Shown here piece after piece: positions 31,762 to 39,244 of a stretch of 61,517 nt of DNA. The position numbers were made by a program, and so were the translations under genes. The notes under the pieces are model-generated. The model ran no database searches. It was not told the DNA's origin and was given only the letters and a program-made list of their open reading frames with translations. Every line of letters begins with the position of its first letter. Position 1 is the first letter of the stretch. This DNA is from an uncultured Anaerolineae bacterium (GTDB taxonomy: Bacteria; Chloroflexota; Anaerolineae; Anaerolineales; Villigracilaceae): the NCBI GenBank assembly GCA_903875215.1, contig CAIQVH010000023.1, positions 1 to 61,517 of the forward strand. Direction: 5' to 3'.

Positions 31762-32487
31762 ATGCCAACGCTGCAACTGTTTGTCACCTGCCTGGTGGAT
31801 ACCTTCTACCCGGAAACGGGCCAGGCCATCGTTAGCATTTTGCGCCGTTTGGGCGTGACCGTGGAATTCCCGCCCGGCCAGACCTGCTGTGGACAGCCCG
31901 CCTACAACGCCGGGCTGCGCAATGAAGCCCGACCAGTGGCTGAACACACCATCCAGGTCTTTGAAGCCGCGCCCGGTGATGTGATCGTGCCATCCGGCTC
32001 GTGCGCCGTGATGTTGAAACACGGCTACCCCGAGTTGTTTGCCGCCGACCCGCGCTGGCTGCCGCGCGCCCGGGCGCTGGCCGCGCGCACTTACGAATTC
32101 AGCGAATATCTCGTCGACGTGCTGGGAGTCACAGACCTGGGCGCGCGCTGGCCCGGCACCCTGACGTATCACGCCTCCTGCCATCCCAACCGCCACCTGG
32201 GCGTTGACCGGCAGCCCCGCGCTTTGCTCGCCGCTGTCAGGGATGCCGTCATCGTCGATTTACCGGCTTCTGAAGAGTGCTGTGGTTTTGGCGGCGTCTT
32301 TTCGGTGGAACATCCCGAACTGAGCGCCGAAATGCTCCAGCGGAAAATTTCTAATCTGCAAATCAGTGCCTCGCCCACGCTGGTGGTGACGGAGGCGGGC
32401 TGCCGCATGCACATCGCTGGCGGCCTGAGCAAGCAGAAAAAGCCGCAGCGTGTGGTCCATATTGCCGAAGTGTTGAACAGCCGATAA
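31762..32487 (+). CDS. lutA: L-lactate oxidation protein LutA-type (two CCG domains)
   Basis: A 241-residue protein with two cysteine-rich CCG domains: QTCCGQPAYNAG with PSGSCAVMLKHGYP, and HASCHPNRHLG with ASEECCGFGGVFS. These bind an unusual iron-sulfur cluster in LutA/heterodisulfide reductase D-type proteins. LutABC oxidises L-lactate to pyruvate. The next gene, 2 nt downstream, encodes LutB and LutC as one chain. No lactate permease is nearby. Confidence 0.9.
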   Translation: MPTLQLFVTCLVDTFYPETGQAIVSILRRLGVTVEFPPGQTCCGQPAYNAGLRNEARPVAEHTIQVFEAAPGDVIVPSGSCAVMLKHGYPELFAADPRWLPRARALAARTYEFSEYLVDVLGVTDLGARWPGTLTYHASCHPNRHLGVDRQPRALLAAVRDAVIVDLPASEECCGFGGVFSVEHPELSAEMLQRKISNLQISASPTLVVTEAGCRMHIAGGLSKQKKPQRVVHIAEVLNSR

Positions 32488-32489
32488 CC

Positions 32490-34505
32490 ATGGATATCTT
32501 CCACCAAAAAATCCGCCAGTCGATTGCGGATGAAGCCCTGCAAAAAGCCCTGGATGGCAACGCGGAACGGCGCGTTAAGAGCCGCATCAACGCTTTCGCC
32601 AGTCTGCCCAACTGGCGCGCGCGCCGTCAACAAGCCCACGCCATCCGCGCCGACGTGATTGAGCACCTCGACGAATATCTGGAGCAATTCATCCAGCGCG
32701 CGCAACAAAACGGCATCATTGTCCATCGCGCCAGCAACGCCGCCGAAGCCGTGCAGAGGGTGTTTGAGATTGCCGAAAATCCCAAAAATCCGCGAAAATC
32801 TGCGACTGGGTTGCTCTTTGCCAAAGCCAAATCCATGATCAGCGAAGAAATCGAGCTTAACCATGCACTCGAAGCCGCCGGTCAGCGCGTCGTCGAAACT
32901 GATCTGGGCGAATACATTGTCCAACTGCGCCACGAAAAACCGGCGCACATCATCACCCCGGCCGTGCACCTGCGCCGCGCCCAGGTTGGCCAGCTCTTTC
33001 ACGAAAAACTGGGCATCCCCTACACCGAAGATATCCCCACGCTGGTCAACACTGCCCGTAAAGTCCTGCGCGAAGTCTTTTTGAACGCTGACGTGGGCAT
33101 TTCCGGCGTCAATTTTGGCGTGGCCGAAACCGGCACGCTGACGCTCGTCACCAACGAAGGCAACGGGCGCATGTGCACCACCCTGCCGCCCGTCCACATT
33201 GCGCTGATGGGCATGGAGCGCCTCGTCCCGACGCTCGACGACCTGGCGCTGTTTCTCTCTCTCCTGCCGCGCTCGGCCACCGGGCAAAAACTGAGCGTCT
33301 ACACCCAGCTGATCCACGCGCCCGAAAATGGCCAGCAAAAACACCTGATCATCGTCGACAATGGCCGCTCGAAACTGCGCAACTCCCCGCTCAAGGAAGC
33401 GCTCTACTGCATTCGCTGCGGCGCCTGCCTGAACGCCTGCCCGGTCTTCCGCGAGCTGGGCGGGCACAGCTACCTCGGCGCGGATGGCGCTCTCGCCCCG
33501 TACCCCGGCCCGATCGGTTCGGTCATCTCGCCGGGGCTGCTCGGCGAAAACTTTGTCCAGCTGGCGCAGGCCTCCTCGCTGTGCGGCGCCTGCAAAGAGG
33601 CCTGCCCGGTCGATATCGACCTGCCCAAAATGCTGCTGCGCATTCGGGCGGGGAAATTGGAAGCGGATTCCGGCCCGGGTGGACTCGGACTCCCGGGCGT
33701 TGTCAAACTGGCGTTGAGCGCCTACAGCCGGATTGCCGCGCACCCGCGCCTGTTTTCCGTTTCGCAGAAACTGGCTGGCTGGTTCTCCCGTCCGCTGCCC
33801 CTGTTCATCCCCGTTCCCGCTCTCACCGGCTGGGGCTACAGCAAGGATTTGCCTAAACCGGCGGCGAAACCGTTCAGGGCGCGCTGGGAAGAAAGTGGGA
33901 AAATAGTAGAAAGTGGACCGGTTGAATGGAGACAAGAAAACCAGGAAACTGTCGATACCAGCTTCCCTGCTTCCCTGTCTCCTTCCTTGCCCGATCGTTT
34001 TGCCACTGAACTGACGGCCATCGGCGGGCACGTTTACCCCGTCCGCGCCGATGAATTGCCCGAAAAACTGATAGCCTTCCTGCGCGAACGCGGCCTCGAC
34101 CGTCTCGAAATGTGGGATGAGATCCCCGGGCTGGATGCGGCCCAACTGGCTCAGTCCGGGATGCGCGTGCAGCCCTTCCCGCAGGGCGCAGCGGAGAACC
34201 AGGCCGGGCTGACCGGCGCGCTGGCTGGCATCGCCGATACCGGCTCGCTCGTCATCCCCGGCGGCCCAGGCCGTCCGCTGACAGCTTCGCTTGTTCCCGC
34301 CATCCATATCGCTGTGCTGCGCGCCAGCCAGATCCTGCCCTCGCTTGAGCAAGCCATCCGCCTGCCCGAAATTGCCACAGCCCCGGCCAGCGTGCTGATC
34401 ACCGGCCCCAGCCGCACCGCCGACATCGAAATGACCCTGACCATCGGCGCGCACGGCCCGGCCGAACTGCACGTCTTTCTTGTTGACGATGCGGCGGGCA
34501 AGTGA
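32490..34505 (+). CDS. LutB-LutC fusion (lactate utilisation iron-sulfur protein)
   Basis: A 671-residue fusion. Residues 1-470 are LutB: ATGLLFAKAKSMISEEIELN, VNFGVAETGTLTLVTNEGNG, and two [4Fe-4S] motifs CIRCGACLNACP and CGACKEACP. A Ser/Pro-rich linker (about 470-510) leads to a C-terminal LUD domain (LutC) with ITGPSRTADIEMTLTIGAHG and PAELHVFLVD. LutB and LutC are usually separate genes; the stop/start has been lost here, giving a two-gene lut operon. The linker DNA is less GC-rich than its surroundings. Confidence 0.9.
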   Translation: MDIFHQKIRQSIADEALQKALDGNAERRVKSRINAFASLPNWRARRQQAHAIRADVIEHLDEYLEQFIQRAQQNGIIVHRASNAAEAVQRVFEIAENPKNPRKSATGLLFAKAKSMISEEIELNHALEAAGQRVVETDLGEYIVQLRHEKPAHIITPAVHLRRAQVGQLFHEKLGIPYTEDIPTLVNTARKVLREVFLNADVGISGVNFGVAETGTLTLVTNEGNGRMCTTLPPVHIALMGMERLVPTLDDLALFLSLLPRSATGQKLSVYTQLIHAPENGQQKHLIIVDNGRSKLRNSPLKEALYCIRCGACLNACPVFRELGGHSYLGADGALAPYPGPIGSVISPGLLGENFVQLAQASSLCGACKEACPVDIDLPKMLLRIRAGKLEADSGPGGLGLPGVVKLALSAYSRIAAHPRLFSVSQKLAGWFSRPLPLFIPVPALTGWGYSKDLPKPAAKPFRARWEESGKIVESGPVEWRQENQETVDTSFPASLSPSLPDRFATELTAIGGHVYPVRADELPEKLIAFLRERGLDRLEMWDEIPGLDAAQLAQSGMRVQPFPQGAAENQAGLTGALAGIADTGSLVIPGGPGRPLTASLVPAIHIAVLRASQILPSLEQAIRLPEIATAPASVLITGPSRTADIEMTLTIGAHGPAELHVFLVDDAAGK

Positions 34506-34511
34506 TAAAAT
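34483..34511 (+). promoter_or_regulatory. Promoter of tRNA-Glu, inside the lutBC 3' end
   Basis: TTGACG (34483-34488), 17 bases, TAAAAT (34506-34511). The -35 and spacer lie within the last codons of the lut fusion. It predicts a start near 34518, 11 nt before the tRNA. Confidence 0.65.
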
Positions 34512-34528
34512 TCAGCCCGCTCAACCGC

Positions 34529-34601
34529 GCCCCCATCGTCTAGCGGCCTAGGACGGAGCCCTCTCAAGGCTCAAACAGGGATTCGAATTCCCTTGGGGGC
34601 A
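34529..34601 (+). tRNA. trnE: tRNA-Glu (anticodon CTC)
   Basis: A 73-nt cloverleaf. Acceptor GCCCCCA (34529-34535) pairs with TGGGGGC (34594-34600); the discriminator is A34601. The anticodon stem GAGCC/GGCTC encloses CTCTCAA with anticodon CTC, and the T arm contains GGGATTCGAATTCCC. CCA is not encoded. Confidence 0.95.
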
Positions 34602-34650
34602 CAACCGATAGACCCTATGGAATCCAGGTTCCATAGGGTCTATCGGTTGT
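34601..34650. terminator. Very long perfect hairpin after tRNA-Glu
   Basis: A 22-bp perfect stem (34601-34622 with 34629-34650; arm starts ACAACCGATAGACCC) and a 6-base loop TCCAGG, followed by AATTATTTCC rather than a T run. It begins on the tRNA discriminator base and lies between convergent genes, so it probably ends both the tRNA and the haem-binding gene transcripts. Confidence 0.65.
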
Positions 34651-34652
34651 AA

Positions 34653-35078
34653 TTATTTCCACGATGATGTCAGCGCCTCAATCAGCGCCTGTTTCTGCTG
34701 GTCGTTCAGCCTGGCCTCGGGGTGGAAGAGCGTATATTGCAGCGGCGGCATCCCGCCACGCTGGATTTCGCGCACCATTTCATCCAATTCCCCGGGGCGT
34801 TTATCCCATTCCGAAAAATTGAAAGCGGAACGACCTTCAACCACGTCGAATTTGATCAACCACGAAGCCGGGGCGATGTAACTGTACCAGGGCCAGTCAG
34901 TTTCATTGCTATGACACTGAAAGCAGCTTTGTTTGACCAGCGCCCGCGCTTCCGGACTGCTCCATTGGGGTTCTGCGCTGGCCGGAGGGTTGCTGCGGTC
35001 AATCGGAATGAGCTGAATCAGCCCGAAAACAACCAGGCCGGCAACGATTAAGAATAGGGCGATTTTTTTGATGTTCAT
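34653..35078 (-). CDS. Haem-binding domain protein (cytochrome c-like CxxCH)
   Basis: A 141-residue protein. An N-terminal signal/anchor helix (IALFLIVAGLVVFGLIQLIP) leads to an extracytoplasmic domain with one haem motif CFQCHSNET (C52, C55, H56). The pattern NETDWPWYSYIAPASWLI ... FSEWDKRPGELDEMV ... GGMPPLQYTLFHPEARL is that of the small haem-binding domain family (PF14376-like). Electron-transfer partner unknown. Monocistronic, with a 71-nt gap to the upstream SDR gene. Confidence 0.88.
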   Translation of the reverse strand: MNIKKIALFLIVAGLVVFGLIQLIPIDRSNPPASAEPQWSSPEARALVKQSCFQCHSNETDWPWYSYIAPASWLIKFDVVEGRSAFNFSEWDKRPGELDEMVREIQRGGMPPLQYTLFHPEARLNDQQKQALIEALTSSWK

Positions 35079-35149
35079 AAGTCTCCTGATGTTCTTGATT
35101 TTTTTTCAATTCTAACCCCGCAGGATGAAAGCAGGATGAAACCTACCGG

Positions 35150-36052
35150 CTAGATATAATGCCGCGCCAGCTCGGAGGCATACCGGCTCCCGACCGCCGC
35201 CCGGTTTTCTGACAACCAGTCACCCAGGCGGGTGGTGCCGCGCGGCGGCTCGGACGAGACCAGCAGCCCGGCCATCAACCCCTGCACCTCTTCGGGAGTC
35301 AGCACCACGTCGCCGGTAAACAGGCTGATGAATTGCGCCGCGCCCAGGGCCAGGCCCGGAGGCAGGTGCAGCAGTGGCCGCGGGTGGCCGATGTGTTTTC
35401 CAACCAGCCGCACCAACTCGTCGAAGCTGAAAATCTCCGGCCCGACAGCGTCCCAGAGCAGATTCTCCGTCCGCAGCCCGGCTTCCACTGCCAGCGCGGC
35501 CAGGTCATCCACAAAAATAGGCTGGAGCCGGTACTGCCCGTCGCCAATCTGCCCGAAAAACGGGAAGCGCCGCAGCAACCAGGCGATGTTATTGATCAGG
35601 ATGTCTTCTGTGCCGAACAACACGGTCGGGCGCAGGATGGCGTAGCTCAGGCCGCTCTCCATCACCGCTTTTTCGTTGGCCGCCTTGCCCCAAAAATAGG
35701 GCAGGTGCGAATCAGCCGCCGGCTGGGTGATGCTGATGTGCACGATGCGGCGCACTCCGGCCAGCCGCGCCGCTTCGATCAGTTTGCGCGTGTTTTCCAC
35801 CGCCCGCGGCTGAGTATTGCTGCCATGATCGAAGCGCACCCAGTAAGTGTTGTATAGCGTCTCGACGCCGGCCAGGCTGTGGGCCATGCCGGTCACATCA
35901 AAATCCAGCGGAAAGGCCCGCACCTGGCCGCCGAATGGGTCCGGCCGGTCGGGGTGGCCTGTCAGGGTGATGACTTCAGCGCCGCGCGCCAGCAGGCGGC
36001 GGGTGATGTACTTCCCGGAGTAAGAAAAAGCACCAGTCACAGCAGTTTTCAT
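35150..36052 (-). CDS. NAD(P)-binding SDR / NmrA-like epimerase-type protein
   Basis: A 300-residue atypical SDR. The N-terminal nucleotide-binding motif is TGAFSYSGKYITRRLLARGA (GxxxxSG variant). IVHISITQPAADSHLPYFWGKAANEKAVMES contains a Y-x3-K-like catalytic segment, and LRPTVLFGTEDILINNIAWL is typical of NDUFA9/NmrA-like members. The substrate is unknown. It lies 69 nt downstream of the MarR/GbsR-type repressor on the same strand and is probably controlled by it. Confidence 0.8.
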   Translation of the reverse strand: MKTAVTGAFSYSGKYITRRLLARGAEVITLTGHPDRPDPFGGQVRAFPLDFDVTGMAHSLAGVETLYNTYWVRFDHGSNTQPRAVENTRKLIEAARLAGVRRIVHISITQPAADSHLPYFWGKAANEKAVMESGLSYAILRPTVLFGTEDILINNIAWLLRRFPFFGQIGDGQYRLQPIFVDDLAALAVEAGLRTENLLWDAVGPEIFSFDELVRLVGKHIGHPRPLLHLPPGLALGAAQFISLFTGDVVLTPEEVQGLMAGLLVSSEPPRGTTRLGDWLSENRAAVGSRYASELARHYI

Positions 36053-36121
36053 TCCAAGCTCCTTTTGGCAACATTAATCAGACCGGCGGCGCATGCCCCG
36101 GTGTGTTAAAGCCTTGATGGA

Positions 36122-36658
36122 CTATTTCAGGATTTTCAAAATGGATTGAACGGTTCCCAGGCCCAGGCCGTCCAGCCGGGCGGCGGCGGAGGCGAGGGCG
36201 TCGATCGCGTTGAAGAAGTCATTCAGCGCCCGCACACGCTCGGTTAAGAAGGCGCGCTCTGCGGCTTCTCCACCGGCGCCGGTTTCCAGTTTCTCCAGCA
36301 CACTCTGCACTGAGGCAATCGCGCGGGCGAACTCGCCGTTCTGGCGCTCCATCAGCAGGGTGCGGATTGAGCGGTAGAAATTTGTCTCGGCTTCGTAATA
36401 ATCTTTGCGATCGCCGAGGCGCGTCACCGGGTGGATCAGCCCCATGCGGGCCAGCGCGCGCACGTTGGTGCTGATCGCGCCCTTGGTCAGCCCGGTTTGC
36501 GAGACGAGTTCATCCAGGGAAAGAGGGGTGGGGGCGAGGTAGAGCATGGCGAAAATGGCGCCCATGCCTTTGGGGAAACCCCAAAAAGCGCTGATTCCGC
36601 TCAGGCCTTCGACGAGTTCATTCTTAATGGGTTCGAGAGATTCTGTCATATTAACCAT
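36122..36658 (-). CDS. GbsR/MarR-family transcriptional regulator
   Basis: A 178-residue winged-helix protein with a GbsR-like beginning (ISAFWGFPKGMGAIFAMLYL). The HTH is in LSLDELVSQTGLTKGAISTN VRALARMGLI (split here), followed by a long C-terminal helical part. The first ATG (36658) overlaps the inverted repeat that also covers the promoter; an ATG at 36649 is the alternative, and neither has a Shine-Dalgarno sequence. The operator layout implies autorepression. Ligand unknown. Confidence 0.85.
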   Translation of the reverse strand: MVNMTESLEPIKNELVEGLSGISAFWGFPKGMGAIFAMLYLAPTPLSLDELVSQTGLTKGAISTNVRALARMGLIHPVTRLGDRKDYYEAETNFYRSIRTLLMERQNGEFARAIASVQSVLEKLETGAGGEAAERAFLTERVRALNDFFNAIDALASAAARLDGLGLGTVQSILKILK

Positions 36659-36714
36659 ATACTACGTTTAGAATTTACTAAACGTAGTATATATTAAAGG
36701 GGCGGATTTGTCAA
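36657..36714 (-). promoter_or_regulatory. Autoregulated promoter with 15-bp inverted-repeat operator
   Basis: On the minus strand: TTGACA (36709-36714), 17 bases, TATACT (36686-36691). A perfect inverted repeat with 15-bp arms (36657-36671 and 36678-36692; core TACTACGTTTAG / CTAAACGTAGTA) and a 6-base spacer covers the -10, the transcription start (about 36679) and the first ATG. This is an ideal position for repression by the gene product. Confidence 0.8.
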
Positions 36715-36715
36715 G

Positions 36716-36743
36716 AAAAAAGCCCCCGGGGTCAGGGGCTTTT
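36716..36743 (-). terminator. Terminator of the lipoprotein gene
   Basis: Stem AAAAGCCCC / GGGGCTTTT (36718-36726 with 36735-36743), T6 on the minus strand. The lipoprotein stop codon (36732-36734) lies in the loop. Confidence 0.8.
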
Positions 36744-37304
36744 GGGATGGGTGGATTCGGGGGTCAGGGCCTGGTAAAGTTCTGCGCCGCGCAGGCCCTG
36801 GGCGAGCAGGTCGTCGGATTTGCGCCGCTCGAACCACAGGTTCTGCACCTGTTCGCCGTTCTTAAACGTGATGCCGATGTAGCCGGGTTGGGGGCCGGGC
36901 GTTGACTCTACGGGAAATTGCGCCAGGATGGCCAGGGATTGTTCCAGCAGGCTGCCCAGCAGGGTGGGGTCCTCGAGGGTGCTGACGGTCAGGGTCAGGC
37001 GGTAATCGGTCTCCATGACGGCGAAAGGCCCCAGCGTGCCGTCGGCGTAGCGGCAGTCTTCTCCGTAGGCTTCGGCCAGGGCGGAGCTGGCGGGCAGCCC
37101 GGCGGCCTGTAGTTTTTCCAGCACCTGGGCGGAGAGTTCGGGCAGGGGTTGGCTGCCCCAGGTATATCCACAGGGGCCGGGGTCGGCTGTTTCGATGGGG
37201 GTGGCCGGCAGAACCGGCGCCGGGGAGGCGGGAGCGGCGCAGGCGGAGAGCAGTGCCAGGGCCAGGGCGGCGCATAACAGGGAGGCGGGTCGGAGTGGGT
37301 TCAT
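36732..37304 (-). CDS. Hypothetical lipoprotein
   Basis: A 190-residue protein with a classical lipoprotein signal peptide: MNPLRPASLLCAALALALL, then lipobox LSAC with Cys22, followed by an Ala/Pro-rich linker. The mature part has two Cys (PCGYTW and DCRYAD) that may pair, and a beta-rich stretch ending GYIGITFKNGEQVQNLWFE. No family recognised. It is anchored on the outer face of the membrane. It follows the two TTPASLR proteins by 10 nt and is probably in one operon with them. Confidence 0.7.
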   Translation of the reverse strand: MNPLRPASLLCAALALALLSACAAPASPAPVLPATPIETADPGPCGYTWGSQPLPELSAQVLEKLQAAGLPASSALAEAYGEDCRYADGTLGPFAVMETDYRLTLTVSTLEDPTLLGSLLEQSLAILAQFPVESTPGPQPGYIGITFKNGEQVQNLWFERRKSDDLLAQGLRGAELYQALTPESTHPKSP

Positions 37305-37314
37305 TTTTACCGGG

Positions 37315-38184
37315 TCAGGGCTGTTTGAATTCCAGCCGAATGGAGCCGGGGAAGGGGGTGCCAGTTTCGGCGGGGCAGGTTGGGGCCATGAGTCCGGTCA
37401 GGCGCGTGTTACCACTGGAGAGGCTGAGGGCGTATTCCAGGCCGCTGGTCAGGGTGTAATCGGCATAGCCGGGGCTGATTTCGTTTTTGAAGCCGGTATA
37501 GAAATGTTCCTGGCCGCCAAACCAGGTGATGACCAGTTCTTCGCCTGCGGCGGGCAGGCCGGCGGCGTTGAGCAGAGTGACCTGCAGCAGGCCGGGTTGC
37601 TGCGCGTCACAGAAATTATCCTGGCTGGTGAGGGCGTAGGCCGCGCCCGGGGTGGAGGTGGGGGGCTGGGTGGGGCGCGGGGTGGCGGTGATGGGCGGAG
37701 CGGCGGGTGTTTCGGGGCTGAGGCTTTCGAGTGGCAGCGGTGACGCGCTGGAGGTGGGCGCAGCGGGGGCGGCCGGGTTGGGTGCCGTTGCCGTGGCAGA
37801 GGCGGGCGGCGCGGGGAGTGTTTGGGTGGGGCCGGCGGCCCGGGTGGGCGGGGCTTGCAGGCCTTCTGCGAGGTTGGCCAGGATGCGCGCCTGGTCCATG
37901 CCCGCCTGGTTGGCGAGCATGCGCTGGGCCTGCGCTCCCAGGGCCTGAACGGGATCGGAATCGGCCAGGGTGGCGAGGCGGGCCTGGGCGCGGGCGAGAT
38001 CGCCGCTGGCGTGGTAGGCAGAAGCGATCAGGTAGCGGTATTCATCTTTGAAGTCGAGGCGCAGGGAGGCGGGGGTGGTGTTGATGGGCCGGGATTGCGG
38101 CATGAACCAGGCCAGCAGGATGCCGAGCAGCCCGCCCAGAATCAGGCCGGCGGGGATGAGCCAGGGGCTGGGACGGTCGTTCAT
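37315..38184 (-). CDS. Membrane-anchored protein, TTPASLR paralogue 1
   Basis: A 289-residue protein. One N-terminal TM helix (WLIPAGLILGGLLGILLAWF) is followed by an extracytoplasmic helical domain beginning INTTPASLRLDFKDEYRYLI and containing a tetratricopeptide-like ASGDLARAQARLATLADSDP. A long Pro/Ala/Thr-rich linker (115-175) follows, then a C-terminal beta domain with two Cys (NFCDAQQ, APTCPAE). The first 90 residues are homologous to the next upstream gene product. Function unknown. Confidence 0.65.
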   Translation of the reverse strand: MNDRPSPWLIPAGLILGGLLGILLAWFMPQSRPINTTPASLRLDFKDEYRYLIASAYHASGDLARAQARLATLADSDPVQALGAQAQRMLANQAGMDQARILANLAEGLQAPPTRAAGPTQTLPAPPASATATAPNPAAPAAPTSSASPLPLESLSPETPAAPPITATPRPTQPPTSTPGAAYALTSQDNFCDAQQPGLLQVTLLNAAGLPAAGEELVITWFGGQEHFYTGFKNEISPGYADYTLTSGLEYALSLSSGNTRLTGLMAPTCPAETGTPFPGSIRLEFKQP

Positions 38185-38540
38185 GGCTGGCTCCCGGCGG
38201 GTTGCTGCCAGATTTGCAGGGCGAGGGTCAGGGTTTGGAGAAGCGTCAGGTCAGAGGGGGAGTAGCCGTTATGGCGGGCAAATTCCAGGGCGGTGGCGGC
38301 CAGGCTGTCGGGAGGGGGGTTGCCGAGCAGGGCCAGGCGCCGGGCGGCTGCTTCCGCGTCCTGGTCGGCCTGGAAGATTTCAGCCACCATCAGGGTGTAG
38401 TCGGTGCGAAAATCGGCACGCAGGGAGGCGGGGGTGGTATCAACATATTCCACCGGGCTGACGACCCAGCCATAATACAGCCCCGCGCCGAGGCCGATGA
38501 GGGTGGAGAGCAACAGGAGAAGCCAGCGTTTGGCTGTCAT
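38181..38540 (-). CDS. Membrane-anchored protein, TTPASLR paralogue 2
   Basis: A 119-residue protein. N-terminal TM (LLLLLSTLIGLGAGLYYGWV), then VDTTPASLRADFRTDYTLMV and a helical region DAEAAARRLALLGNPPPDSL that parallels the next gene product but lacks the linker and C-terminal domain. The stop overlaps the next start by 4 nt. The pair looks like a duplication; the first gene may help assemble the second. Family not recognised. Confidence 0.65.
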   Translation of the reverse strand: MTAKRWLLLLLSTLIGLGAGLYYGWVVSPVEYVDTTPASLRADFRTDYTLMVAEIFQADQDAEAAARRLALLGNPPPDSLAATALEFARHNGYSPSDLTLLQTLTLALQIWQQPAGSQP

Positions 38541-38594
38541 AAGGTGATTATAAAGGAAGAAGGGGCGTCAAAGCGGAAAGCCGGTGAATCAATA

Positions 38595-38696
38595 TCCGGG
38601 CAGGATACCGGCGGCACCCAGAAACGTCTCCTTACCGTTGCTGCCTTTCGGCCCTGGCGGGGTTCGCAGAGTTCTGCCGCGCCGGGCCTGCCCGGA
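38595..38696 (-). ncRNA. ffs: Signal recognition particle RNA, small bacterial (4.5S) type
   Basis: On the minus strand the conserved SRP domain IV core is present: GCCAGGGCCGAAAGGCAGCA followed by ACGGTAAGGAGACG. The terminal helix pairs TCCGGGCAGG with CCTGCCCGGA at the two ends. About 102 nt, the usual size for the Alu-less SRP RNA that works with Ffh in membrane targeting. Ends are set by the outer helix and may be off by a few bases. Confidence 0.93.
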
Positions 38697-38705
38697 CAAG
38701 CCGTA

Positions 38706-38734
38706 AGGATACCCGATGTGGGGCGGGGTGTCAA
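38706..38734 (-). promoter_or_regulatory. Promoter of the SRP RNA
   Basis: TTGACA (38729-38734), 17 bases, TATCCT (38706-38711) on the minus strand; predicted start about 38699, right at the RNA 5' end. Confidence 0.8.
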
Positions 38735-38739
38735 CGGGC

Positions 38740-39244
38740 AGAGTAGGTTCCCTCCAGGGGCAGGGTGTGTTGGAGTTGGGGAAATTTCCGACGCCAGGAA
38801 TAGTCCATTTTTCCTATTTTTGGTGCAGGCCGGGAATTATCCTATAGCAATGACAATAACCAAAGTAAAATGTTGCTCTTTTATAACTGAATTGAGGTGT
38901 CATCGCGCCAAACGGTCCATGGGTTGCCGGGCAAACCAATCCCGGCGGGCTGGACAGGGGCGTCATTTCCTTCATTCTTCAGAAGCGACGGGCAGTTGCA
39001 ATGCAGCCACGCAATATCGATTCCTGGAAATTGCTCGAATTTTCAATGCTGATTTTTGGTTGGTTCCGGATGCTTTCCAGGAATCAGGCCGATTGCAATG
39101 CTCGCAGGCTTCTCTGGCCTGTCCGGTTGGTCATGCACAACTGTTACAGGCTTTTTTTTTGAGATTACCAACCAGGTTTGTATTTGTTGTATTGCCCTGG
39201 GCGCTGTGCCGGGCAGACTAAATCTCAGTTGAAGGATAATATTC
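38740..39244 (+). other. 500-nt structured leader before the giant surface protein gene
   Basis: No gene seen. Elements in order: nested stems GTCCA/TGGAC around GCCGGG-CAAACCAAT-CCCGGC near 38920-38960; a 12-bp inverted repeat GATTCCTGGAAA (39019-39030) / TTTCCAGGAATC (39074-39085) with a 43-base loop; a direct repeat TTGCAATGC (38996-39004 and 39093-39101); then a terminator hairpin at 39117-39160. An attenuated or riboswitch-like leader is possible. No known class was matched. Confidence 0.5.
39117..39160 (+). terminator. Terminator hairpin inside the leader of the surface protein gene
   Basis: GCCTGT (39117-39122) pairs with ACAGGC (39146-39151), with an inner GTTG/CAAC extension, followed by nine T residues. 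It lies 84 nt upstream of the surface protein start with no gene in front of it on this strand, so it should act as an attenuator or as an upstream insulator. Confidence 0.75.

Noticed and set aside
32169-34472. 767-codon minus-strand frame opposite lutA/lutBC
   Set aside because: Antisense shadow; the plus-strand product has two ferredoxin-type Cys motifs and a LUD domain.
38915-38965. Possible c-di-GMP (GEMM) riboswitch because of GGGCAAACC
   Set aside because: Only this short string matches; the downstream GEMM core and receptor loop are absent and the pairing differs.
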